This document shows, piece after piece, positions 8,001 to 14,999 of a stretch of DNA of 64,000 nucleotides. Source of the DNA: DASZGI01 sp035938995 (GTDB lineage: Bacteria > Actinomycetota > Actinomycetes > Streptomycetales > Catenulisporaceae); assembly GCF_035938995.1 (NCBI RefSeq), contig NZ_DASZGI010000038.1, positions 1 through 64,000 on the forward strand, given 5' to 3'. The translations under genes and the position numbers were made by a program. Under the pieces are notes generated by a model. It was given only the letters and a program-made list of their open reading frames with translations. It was not told the origin of the DNA and did no database searches. The stretch's first letter is position 1, and every line of letters starts with the position of its first letter.

Positions 8001-9071
8001 TCACGAGATCAAGCTCGCGGCCAGCCTTCCGGCCGCGGCGGCGGCGAGGAAATTCGCCCGATCGGCGACCGGTCCGCGGCCCATCGTGGAGAGCGGCACC
8101 GGGCTCGCGGCGAGCGCTTCATCGAGGCCGGTGCAGTCGACACGGTGCAGCGTGTGGCGGGGCTTGAGGATCTCGGCCTGCGCGCGCACCCCGTCCCAGA
8201 ACTCGCCGGGCTCGGCGGGGACCGCGAGATCCGCGGAGGCGAGGGCGACCCGGCCGTAAGCGGTGACGCTGTGGTGGCTCAGCCCTCGGTGGCGCTCGCG
8301 GGCGTCGGCCTCGGAGATCCGCAGGGCGCCGACTGGGCGGCCGTCGAGCGCCGCGGCGGCGTTGACCGCCTCACCGCAGGAGACTCCGGAGAAACCCCAG
8401 CGGGTGCCGGTGCCGAGGTTGCCCGGGCCCTGGGTGATGATCGTGACGTCGGCCTCGAGGATGAGGCGCGCGGCGAGCAGCCCGGTATGGGTGGTCACCG
8501 TTTCGAGGTCACCGCCGAGCGCCTGACCGACCGTCACGGAACCGGCGAGCCAGCCGGCGTCGCGCAGTCCGGCCACAGTTCGGGAGAACCACAGCGGCAG
8601 CGCGCCGCCGTCCGTCATGACATAGGCGATGCGCGTTCCGAGGCGGTCGGCGAGGATCGCGGCACAGATGGCGGGTAGCGCCGAGTGCAGGTCCGCGGTG
8701 ACCACGGGCATCCCGCCGAGGGAATCGGCCTCGCGCAGCGCTTCGTGGTGGGGCGAGTCCTGCTCATCGGCGCCGAGCACGATCGCCTGCAGCGGCGTGT
8801 AGCGGGCTTTGACCAAGTGGCCGGGACCGGGCGGCGGGTCGGCCGGGAGCCGGTCGGGGAGCGCGACGACCATCGCGTAACCGCCGGTGCCCAGGCCCAT
8901 CGTCTGCGCCGTCACGTTCAGCAGGACCCGGTCGCCCACGCGCGGCTCGCCCGTCAGTTCCGGGTATGCCAGCGCCTTGGTGGGGGAGCCGTCGACGTCG
9001 ACGGTCAACTCCTGCGCGCCGCGCCAGGCCCGTCCGAGGGCGGCGACCCGCCCCTCCCGCCAACTGATCAC
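8001..9071 (-). CDS. DUF3866 family protein
   Basis: An actinobacterial conserved protein of unknown function, commonly found beside the pafBC/proteasome region. It begins VISWREGRVAALGRAW, followed by a beta-rich N-terminal part (LAYPELTGEPRVGDRVLLN, MGLGTGGYAMVVA) and a C-terminal half with ALPLWFSRTVAGL and the glycine-rich TQGPGNLGTGTRWGFSGVSCGEA motif typical of DUF3866. GTG 9071 is chosen because GAGAGG precedes it and the family starts here; the frame runs on to 9248 without similarity. Length is 356 residues. It is divergent from pafB. Function is not known. Confidence 0.85.
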   Translation of the reverse strand: MISWREGRVAALGRAWRGAQELTVDVDGSPTKALAYPELTGEPRVGDRVLLNVTAQTMGLGTGGYAMVVALPDRLPADPPPGPGHLVKARYTPLQAIVLGADEQDSPHHEALREADSLGGMPVVTADLHSALPAICAAILADRLGTRIAYVMTDGGALPLWFSRTVAGLRDAGWLAGSVTVGQALGGDLETVTTHTGLLAARLILEADVTIITQGPGNLGTGTRWGFSGVSCGEAVNAAAALDGRPVGALRISEADARERHRGLSHHSVTAYGRVALASADLAVPAEPGEFWDGVRAQAEILKPRHTLHRVDCTGLDEALAASPVPLSTMGRGPVADRANFLAAAAAGRLAASLIS

Positions 9072-9310
9072 GGCTGCCTCTCGCCCGGGGAAAACGGCTG
9101 CCACACACGCCTGTGAAAAGAGGCTGCCCGACTCCTTGGAAAGACAACAGTGTAGGCCGCCGAGACCGACGCCCGTCCCGTATTGTGGCGTTTCTAAACC
9201 GCGCTGCGGCGTCGCGAAACCGGGGCCGGAAGCAGTAGCGTCGGACACGCGACAGCGGTACGGGGCGTACGGCGGCGGGCCGGGCGCTGACGGCGAGGAG
9301 GGAACCGGGG

Positions 9311-10399
9311 ATGCCTGCGAGCAAGACGGAACGGCTGGTCAACCTGGTGATCTGCCTGCTCGCCTCGCGCACCTACGTGACGAAGGAGCGGCTGCGCTCC
9401 ACCCTGGAGCCGTACCGCAACTGCCCCACCGACGAGGCCTTCGAGCGCATGTTCGAGCGGGACAAGGAGGAACTGCGGGAACTCGGCATCCCCCTCGAAG
9501 TGGGCACCGTCAGCGCGCTGTTCGAGGACGAGGTCGGATACCGCATCGCTCCGGGGGAGTACGCGCTGCCGGACCTGCACCTGGAGCCGGACGAGGCCGC
9601 CGCGCTCGGTGTGGCCGCCCGGTTCTGGCAGCAGGCGACGATGGCGCAGGCCGCCTCCTCCGCGCTGCTCAAGCTCAAGGCCGCCGGGATCGACGTCGGC
9701 GGCGGCGCCGCGCCGCTGGGGATCGAGCCCCGGGTGCGCGCCGAGGCTCCCGCCTTCGAGCCCTTGCTGGAGGCGGTGTACGAACGGCAGGTCGTCCGGT
9801 TCCCGTATCGCCGGCCGGGGGCGGAGGTGCGGCTGCGCGAGGTCGAGCCGTGGACCATCGACTCCTGGCGCGGCCGTTGGTACCTGGCCGGTTTCGACCT
9901 GGACCGGGACGACGCCCGGGTCTTCCGGTTGGACCGGATCACCGGGCCGGTCATGCTGACCGGGCGCGCGCCGTCGCATAAGGTGCCTGATCGGCTGGAC
10001 GTGCGGGCGCAGGTGGACGCTTATGCCCGCAGCAGCACGGACCTCGGGCCGGCGATCCTGAAGGTGCGCGCGGGGACCTGTTTCTATCTGCGCCGCAGTG
10101 CCGTCTCGGTGACTGAGGGCGAGGACGGCTGGGACACGGTGATCGTCACTGCGCGTGGCGACACGGCGGGATGGCTGGCGGAGTACGGCGCGGACGTCGT
10201 CGTGATCGACCCGCCCGCGTTGCGGGACGCGGTCGTCGCGGGGCTGCGCGCGGTCGCCACCGGCGGGGCCGGGAACGGCGGCTCCGGCTCTGGTTCTGGT
10301 TCTTCGGTGGCGAGATTATCCGCAGGCGCCCGATCGGGGCCGCCGCGCGCGGGCAATGCGGCACAGCAGGAGTCCGGGCGGCTGGGGGTGGCCTCGTGA
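9311..10399 (+). CDS. pafB: WYL-domain transcriptional regulator PafB
   Basis: PafB forms a complex with PafC that activates the LexA-independent DNA-damage response in mycobacteria. The sequence has an N-terminal winged helix (about residues 5-70; KTERLVNLVICLLASR) and a WYL domain with GRWYLAGFDLDRDDARVFRLDRI at about residues 190-215. The C-terminal WCX extension ends in a Gly/Ser-rich tail of about 35 residues that looks unstructured. ATG 9311 matches family starts. The stop overlaps the pafC start (GTGA), so the two are translationally coupled. Confidence 0.93.
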   Translation: MPASKTERLVNLVICLLASRTYVTKERLRSTLEPYRNCPTDEAFERMFERDKEELRELGIPLEVGTVSALFEDEVGYRIAPGEYALPDLHLEPDEAAALGVAARFWQQATMAQAASSALLKLKAAGIDVGGGAAPLGIEPRVRAEAPAFEPLLEAVYERQVVRFPYRRPGAEVRLREVEPWTIDSWRGRWYLAGFDLDRDDARVFRLDRITGPVMLTGRAPSHKVPDRLDVRAQVDAYARSSTDLGPAILKVRAGTCFYLRRSAVSVTEGEDGWDTVIVTARGDTAGWLAEYGADVVVIDPPALRDAVVAGLRAVATGGAGNGGSGSGSGSSVARLSAGARSGPPRAGNAAQQESGRLGVAS

Positions 10400-11394
10400 G
10401 CACCGCGGTGGCGCAGGTCGAGCGCCTGCTGAACCTCGTGCCGTATCTGATGCGGCATCCGGGCAGCACCGTCACCGAGGTTGCCGAGGAGTTCGGGGTC
10501 GCGCCGAAGCAGATCGCCAAGGATCTCAATGTCCTGTGGTTCTGCGGGCTGCCCGGCGGGTTCGCCGACGACCTGATGGAGGCGCACGTCGAGGAGGGCG
10601 GCGCGATCCACCTCGACAACGTGGCCGGCCCGATCGGGCGGCCGCTGCGGCTGTCCACCCGCGAGGCGGTGGCGCTGCTGGTGGCACTGCGGGCGCTCGC
10701 GCAGGTGCCCGGGCTCGCCGACCGGGACGCGCTGAACCGGGCGCTGGCCAAGCTGGAGGACGTCACCGGCGAGGCGGCGCGGGTGGCCGAGCGGCTCTCG
10801 GTCGAGTTCGAGGTCGGCGATGTGGTGCTTCAGGAGGCCCAGCGCGCCTTAGCCGAGGGCCGTCTGGTGCACCTGCGCTACTACGTCCCCTCGCGCGACG
10901 AGGTCACCGAGCGGGACGTCGACCCGATGCGCATCGTGCTGCTGTCGGGGCGGGCCTACCTCGAGGGCTGGTGCCGCTCCTCCGAGGCGGTGCGGGTCTT
11001 CCGGCTGGACCGGGTCGTGGGCATCGACGTGCTCGACAAGCCTGCGGAGCCTCCGGCGGACGCGCCCGTGATGGACCTGACCGAGCACTCGCCCGGCTCG
11101 GCGCTGCGGGTGGACGAGGACGATCCGCTGGTGACCTTGGAGCTGGCCGCGTCGGCGCGCTGGGTGCCCGAGTACTATCCCTGTGAATCGTCCCAGGAGA
11201 TCGAGGGCGGCGCGCTGCGCGTGCGTCTTAGGGCCGCGGATCCCGAGCGCATCCTGCGCCTGATGCTGCGTCTCGGCGGCGCGGCGCGCGTGGTCGCGCC
11301 CGAGGAGTTCGCCGCTCAGGTACGCAGGACCGCCGCAGAGGCGCTGGCGGCGTATGAATCGGCGCCGCAGGAGACAGGGGCCGCGGCGCGGTGA
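10396..11394 (+). CDS. pafC: WYL-domain transcriptional regulator PafC
   Basis: The partner of PafB in DNA-damage control. It starts VSTAVAQVERLLNLVPYLMRHPG with a winged-helix region containing EVAEEFGVAPKQIAKDLNVLWF (DNA-binding part, about residues 30-60). The WYL domain includes VHLRYYVPSRDEVTERDVDP and GWCRSSEAVRVFRLDRV. The WYL triad is only partly kept, since AYLEGW replaces WYL. The family start at GTG 10396 overlaps the pafB stop by four bases. Length is 332 residues. The same GTGA overlap joins its stop to the next small gene, giving a three-gene coupled unit. Confidence 0.92.
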   Translation: MSTAVAQVERLLNLVPYLMRHPGSTVTEVAEEFGVAPKQIAKDLNVLWFCGLPGGFADDLMEAHVEEGGAIHLDNVAGPIGRPLRLSTREAVALLVALRALAQVPGLADRDALNRALAKLEDVTGEAARVAERLSVEFEVGDVVLQEAQRALAEGRLVHLRYYVPSRDEVTERDVDPMRIVLLSGRAYLEGWCRSSEAVRVFRLDRVVGIDVLDKPAEPPADAPVMDLTEHSPGSALRVDEDDPLVTLELAASARWVPEYYPCESSQEIEGGALRVRLRAADPERILRLMLRLGGAARVVAPEEFAAQVRRTAAEALAAYESAPQETGAAAR

Positions 11395-11627
11395 CATACG
11401 CCGACGCGGGGCCGCCACAGGCACGGGTGCGTTGCGACGCGTGCGGTCCGCGCGTACTCCCGCTGTCCGCGGTGCGGCTGCTGCACCGGGGCGAGCACTC
11501 GGTGTACCTGTTCACCTGCGATCAGTGCGGGCAGCGCAACCGGCGCCCCGCCGACGCCGCGCTTCGGGCTGCCCTCCGCAGCGCGGGAGCTGCGGAACTG
11601 AGGGTGCACAGCGCGGCGGACAGCTGA
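11391..11627 (+). CDS. Small zinc-ribbon-like protein
   Basis: A 78-residue protein of unknown function. It has two CxxC pairs (CDAC near residue 15 and CDQC near residue 44) spaced as in a zinc ribbon, with a basic stretch after the second pair. Its start GTG 11391 overlaps the pafC stop (GTGA), which argues that it is a real, coupled gene. No known family was recognised. Metal binding is inferred from the cysteines only. Confidence 0.65.
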   Translation: MTYADAGPPQARVRCDACGPRVLPLSAVRLLHRGEHSVYLFTCDQCGQRNRRPADAALRAALRSAGAAELRVHSAADS

Positions 11628-11719
11628 TACCGCAGGCTGAGGAACGCGAGCCCTTGGCGCGGCTTGTCGCGACCGTCAGCGACTCCCGGTCGGCGCCGAC
11701 GAGTTGTCATGACCCGGTA

Positions 11720-11953
11720 ATGTCGTCACCCGTGACGACGTGGTGGATTGTGGGCATCGCCCTGGGTGCGGCCTCGCTCGCGGCGATCGGCTACTTCTCG
11801 TTCGGCGTGTTCCTCGCGGTGAAGGGCCTGGCGAAGGAGATCAAGCGGTCCGGAACCAGGCTGGCCGAGGCGGCGGGACCGGTCCAGGACGGCCTGGCCG
11901 GGCTCGGCGCCGGCCGGGAAGACCGCGCCGGATCCTCCGGTGCGCACCGTTGA
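11720..11953 (+). CDS. Small single-span membrane protein
   Basis: A 77-residue protein with one hydrophobic helix at about residues 8-32 (WWIVGIALGAASLAAIGYFS) followed by a basic amphipathic segment (KGLAKEIKRSGTRLAEAAG) and a polar tail. The layout resembles TatA/B-like or DUF948-like small membrane proteins, and tatA is next, but it lacks the TatA hinge (FGxxxLP). ATG 11720 is used; GTG 11732 is equally possible, since neither has a strong ribosome site. Function is unknown. Confidence 0.55.
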   Translation: MSSPVTTWWIVGIALGAASLAAIGYFSFGVFLAVKGLAKEIKRSGTRLAEAAGPVQDGLAGLGAGREDRAGSSGAHR

Positions 11954-12039
11954 CAACAGCTCCGACCTGCTGAAACCTTAAGGCGGCGCGGTGGGCCGAC
12001 GGCCCCCGCATCGACTGACGCGTAGAAGGGCGCTACACG

Positions 12040-12252
12040 ATGGGCCGGGCAGAATCGTTGGTCCTGATCGTCGTGCTCGGGGCGCTGGTCTTCGGCTGGC
12101 GGCGGCTGCCGGGAGCGGTGCGCGATCTGGGTAGGGCGCGCCGTATCCTCAAAGCCGAAGCACAGGCGCTGCGCGACGACGTCCCCCTGCCGCCAAACCG
12201 GACCATCACGGCCGATCCGGCGGACGTGGTGGAGCGCCGTACCGGCTCCTGA
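12040..12252 (+). CDS. tatA: Sec-independent translocase subunit TatA/E
   Basis: A pore-forming component of the twin-arginine translocase. The 70-residue protein has a short N-terminal membrane helix (SLVLIVVLGALVFG), the hinge FGWRRLPGAVRDLGRA and an amphipathic helix, then a polar tail. It precedes tatC, and the tatA-tatC-helY order near pafBC is conserved in actinobacteria. ATG 12040. The membrane helix begins with ESLVLI, keeping the polar Glu found in TatA-like proteins. Confidence 0.88.
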   Translation: MGRAESLVLIVVLGALVFGWRRLPGAVRDLGRARRILKAEAQALRDDVPLPPNRTITADPADVVERRTGS

Positions 12253-12316
12253 GCCCGCCTCCGCGTGAGCGGGGCGGCGGCGACCGCGCGACGACGAAGA
12301 CGGCGACGAGGAACGG

Positions 12317-13219
12317 GTGGCAGGACTAGTGGCTGGTAGGGCCGGGCGCTCCGCGGACGACGCAGCGCGCATGCCGCTCATGGAGCACATCCGGGAGCTG
12401 CGCTCCCGGCTGATCAAAGCGGCGCTGGCGATCTTCATCGGCGGCGTCATCGGCTTCATCGTGCGCAACCACCTGATCGGGGTCCTCGAGCACCAGGTCT
12501 GCGACGACATGTCGATCAACGGCATCGGCAAGCGGACCGCGCAGTGCCCGAACGGCGTGCTCACCATCTCCGGCCCGACCACCGGCATCACCCTGGCGTT
12601 CAAGATCGCCCTGTTCTCCGGGCTGGTCTTCGCCTCGCCGATCTGGCTCTACCAGCTGTGGGCGTTCCTGGCACCGGGCCTGTACAAGCGGGAGAAGCGG
12701 TACGGGCTGACCTTCATAGGCGCCGCAGTCCCGCTGTTCCTTGCCGGGGCCTACTGCGCGTACTTCTTCCTCAGCGCGATCATGAAGGCGCTGCTCGGCT
12801 TCAATCCGACCGGCGTGGCCGCGCAGCTGCCGGTCGACACGTTCCTGACCTTCGTCCTGCGGATGATGGCCGTGTTCGGTGTGTCGTTCGTGCTGCCGCT
12901 GATCCTGGTGGTGTTCAACCTCCTCGGCGTGCTCAGCGGCGCTCGCATGGCCAAGCACTGGCGCGTCGTGGTCCTGGTGATCTTCGTGTTCGCCGCCATC
13001 GCGGTGCCCACCGGCGACCCGATCGGCATGTCCGTGCTGGCCGCCCCGATCTGCGTGCTCTATTTCGGCGCGGTGGGCTTCGCGACCATCAACGACCGGC
13101 GCCGGGCCGCCCGCCGCGCCGCCGACCCGCTGGTGAACCTCTCCCCGGACGAGGCCTCTGAGCTGGACCTGAGTCCGGCGCCGGTCGAGCACGCGAGCAG
13201 CCTGGAAGACATCTCGTGA
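12317..13219 (+). CDS. tatC: Sec-independent translocase subunit TatC
   Basis: The receptor for twin-arginine signal peptides. It has six predicted membrane helices, with the conserved N-terminal MPLMEHIRELRSRL (substrate-binding cytoplasmic segment), FASPIWLYQLWAFLAPGLYKREKR in the first cytoplasmic loop, and the family-typical C-terminal cytoplasmic tail, here acidic and about 45 residues. GTG 12317 follows a GAGGAA site and adds a short Gly/Ala-rich N-terminus. Length is 300 residues. It is likely cotranscribed with tatA, 64 bases upstream. Confidence 0.95.
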   Translation: MAGLVAGRAGRSADDAARMPLMEHIRELRSRLIKAALAIFIGGVIGFIVRNHLIGVLEHQVCDDMSINGIGKRTAQCPNGVLTISGPTTGITLAFKIALFSGLVFASPIWLYQLWAFLAPGLYKREKRYGLTFIGAAVPLFLAGAYCAYFFLSAIMKALLGFNPTGVAAQLPVDTFLTFVLRMMAVFGVSFVLPLILVVFNLLGVLSGARMAKHWRVVVLVIFVFAAIAVPTGDPIGMSVLAAPICVLYFGAVGFATINDRRRAARRAADPLVNLSPDEASELDLSPAPVEHASSLEDIS

Positions 13220-13247
13220 ACGCGCGGGCCCGCAGCGCGAGCCCGCG

Positions 13248-14159
13248 GTGATCGCGGCGCCCGCGCTCGTCGTCAATCCCACCTCGGGCAAGGGCCGGGG
13301 TGCCCAGTACGGCGAGCAGGCCGAGCGCGCGCTGCGTGCGGCGGGGATCGAGCCGCGGCGCATCGTCGGCCGTGACGCGCACGACGCGGCGAAGCAGGCC
13401 CGAGCCGCCCTCGATGCCGGAGCTTCGGCGCTGGTCGTGGTCGGTGGCGACGGCATGGTGCACCTCGGCCTCCAGCTCGTCGCCGGGACCGGAACGCCGC
13501 TCGGCGTCATCCCGGCCGGCACCGGCAATGACGTGGCGCGTTACGTCGGGCTGCCGCTCGCCGATCCCGAGGCGGCCGCGCGCATCGTGGCGGCGGGACA
13601 TGCGGCGAGCTTCGACCTCGGCCGGGTGACCAGCGCGGATTCGGACGAACCGCGCTGGTTCGGCACCGTCCTGGCCTGCGGCCTCGATTCCAAGGTCAAC
13701 GAGCGGGCCAACCGCATGCGCCGCCCGCGCGGACCGTCCCGCTACACCCTCGCGCTGCTCGCGGAACTGGGGCCGTTCCACGCCCTGCCGCTGGACGTGA
13801 CGATCGACGGGGCGCACGCGAGCGTCGAGGGCATGCTGATCGCGGTCGGCAACGGTCCGTCCTACGGCGGCGGGATGCGGATATGCCCGCAGGCCGACCC
13901 GCGCGACGGCCGGTTCCAGGTCACCGTCGTGCGCAGGGTCAGCAAGGGAACACTGCTGCGGATCTTCCCTAAGGTCTTCTCCGGGCGGCACGCGGAACAT
14001 CCGGCGGTCGACATACGGCACGGATCGAGAGTCGAGCTGGCGTCGACCGCGCCAGAACCCGTGTCCGTGTGGGCGGACGGCGAACGCGTGGGCACGCTGC
14101 CTGCGGTCTGCGAGACCGTCGCGAGCGCGCTGACGGTATTCGTGCCTGTGCCCGCATAG
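13248..14159 (+). CDS. Diacylglycerol kinase-family lipid kinase
   Basis: A DgkB/YegS-type lipid kinase that phosphorylates diacylglycerol or a related lipid. It shows NPTSGKGRG near the N-terminus, the nucleotide-binding VVVGGDGMVHLGLQ and GVIPAGTGNDVARYVGLP motifs, and a C-terminal domain with GNGPSYGGGMRICPQADPRDG. In one motif VHLGLQ stands where many family members have VNEVVN, a small deviation. Length is 303 residues. GTG 13248 is 28 bases after tatC, so it may share its transcript. The natural substrate is not clear from sequence. Confidence 0.9.
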   Translation: MIAAPALVVNPTSGKGRGAQYGEQAERALRAAGIEPRRIVGRDAHDAAKQARAALDAGASALVVVGGDGMVHLGLQLVAGTGTPLGVIPAGTGNDVARYVGLPLADPEAAARIVAAGHAASFDLGRVTSADSDEPRWFGTVLACGLDSKVNERANRMRRPRGPSRYTLALLAELGPFHALPLDVTIDGAHASVEGMLIAVGNGPSYGGGMRICPQADPRDGRFQVTVVRRVSKGTLLRIFPKVFSGRHAEHPAVDIRHGSRVELASTAPEPVSVWADGERVGTLPAVCETVASALTVFVPVPA

Positions 14160-14174
14160 CCGACAAAAGTCGGC
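14159..14174 (+). terminator. Short hairpin after the lipid kinase gene
   Basis: GCCGAC, loop AAAA, GTCGGC: a six-bp stem starting at the last base of the stop codon. It probably ends the tatAC-kinase transcript before the toxin-antitoxin pair. No U-run. Confidence 0.4.
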
Positions 14175-14250
14175 GAGGACCGCCGCACAGCTCTGATCAA
14201 CCCGCGAAAGCAATGTGCCACAACGGGTATCACCGTGCTACGCTACGCAT

Positions 14251-14523
14251 ATGAACCAAACAATGACGCAGCGTACTATCACGCAACGTGAACTGAGAAA
14301 TGAGAGCGCTGCGATCATGGACGCGGTCGAGGCGGGCGAGACCATGATTGTGACTCGTAATGGTGTCCCCGTGGCGGAGTTGGGTCCAATCAGGCGTAAG
14401 CCCGAACTCACGACAGAGGAACTGCAGCGGATCTTCGCCGTGAGCCCTCCGCCGGATTATGCGCAGCTCAGGGCTGAGATGGATGAGTACTTCGGCGAGG
14501 ACCGGGTGGGAGACGAGCGGTGA
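14251..14523 (+). CDS. Phd/YefM-type antitoxin
   Basis: A type II antitoxin that should bind the PIN toxin encoded next and repress its own promoter. The N-terminal part (TITQRELRNESAAIMDAVEAGETMIVTRNGVPVAELGPI) is the Phd/YefM DNA-binding fold. The C-terminal third, rich in acidic and aromatic residues, is the expected toxin-binding tail. ATG 14251 or ATG 14263 is likely; the open frame from 14215 adds residues that do not fit. The base composition around the start is less GC-rich than in neighbouring genes, a common sign of transfer. The stop overlaps the toxin start. Confidence 0.9.
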   Translation: MNQTMTQRTITQRELRNESAAIMDAVEAGETMIVTRNGVPVAELGPIRRKPELTTEELQRIFAVSPPPDYAQLRAEMDEYFGEDRVGDER

Positions 14524-14930
14524 CGGACGTGGAACGAGCGCCGCGAGGCGTGGTCGACACCTGCGTGATTATCGATCTGCCCAAGATTCCCGCGCAATCG
14601 TTGCCGATGAGACCGGTGGTCTCCGCAGTCACGACGGCGGAGTTGGCAGCCGGAGTGCAGACCGCGAAGGATCCACTGCAGCGATCCCTTCGAGTCACCC
14701 ATCTTCTGATGATCGAAGCGAACATGGATCCTGTGCCGTTCGGCGAAGAGGCCGCTCGTGCGTACGGCACGATGGTCGCGCTCGTCGTAGGAGCGGGTCG
14801 CGACCCGCGTCCGCGCAAGTTCGATCTCATGATCGCCGCGACTGCCGCATCGCTCGGCCTGCCGCTGTACACGCGCAATCCGGACGACTTCAAGGGCCTC
14901 GAGTCGCAGCTGAACGTGGTGCCGGTCTGA
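14520..14930 (+). CDS. VapC-like PIN-domain ribonuclease toxin
   Basis: A PIN-domain toxin of 136 residues that probably cleaves RNA. The acidic metal ligands are visible: the Asp residues in VVDTCVIIDLP, Glu in TTAELAAGV and Asp in RKFDLMIAATAASLGLPLYTRNPDDF. GTG 14520 overlaps the antitoxin stop (GTGA), so antitoxin and toxin are coupled. The pair sits between the lipid kinase gene and helY, where related genomes usually have no insertion, which suggests that the module was acquired. Confidence 0.9.
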   Translation: MTDVERAPRGVVDTCVIIDLPKIPAQSLPMRPVVSAVTTAELAAGVQTAKDPLQRSLRVTHLLMIEANMDPVPFGEEAARAYGTMVALVVGAGRDPRPRKFDLMIAATAASLGLPLYTRNPDDFKGLESQLNVVPV

Positions 14931-14999
14931 CGGGAGCGGGCAAGGCCCCGGCAGGGAAAGATCGGCGGTCTGTCGGACGCGTCGCCTAGAATTGAAGGC

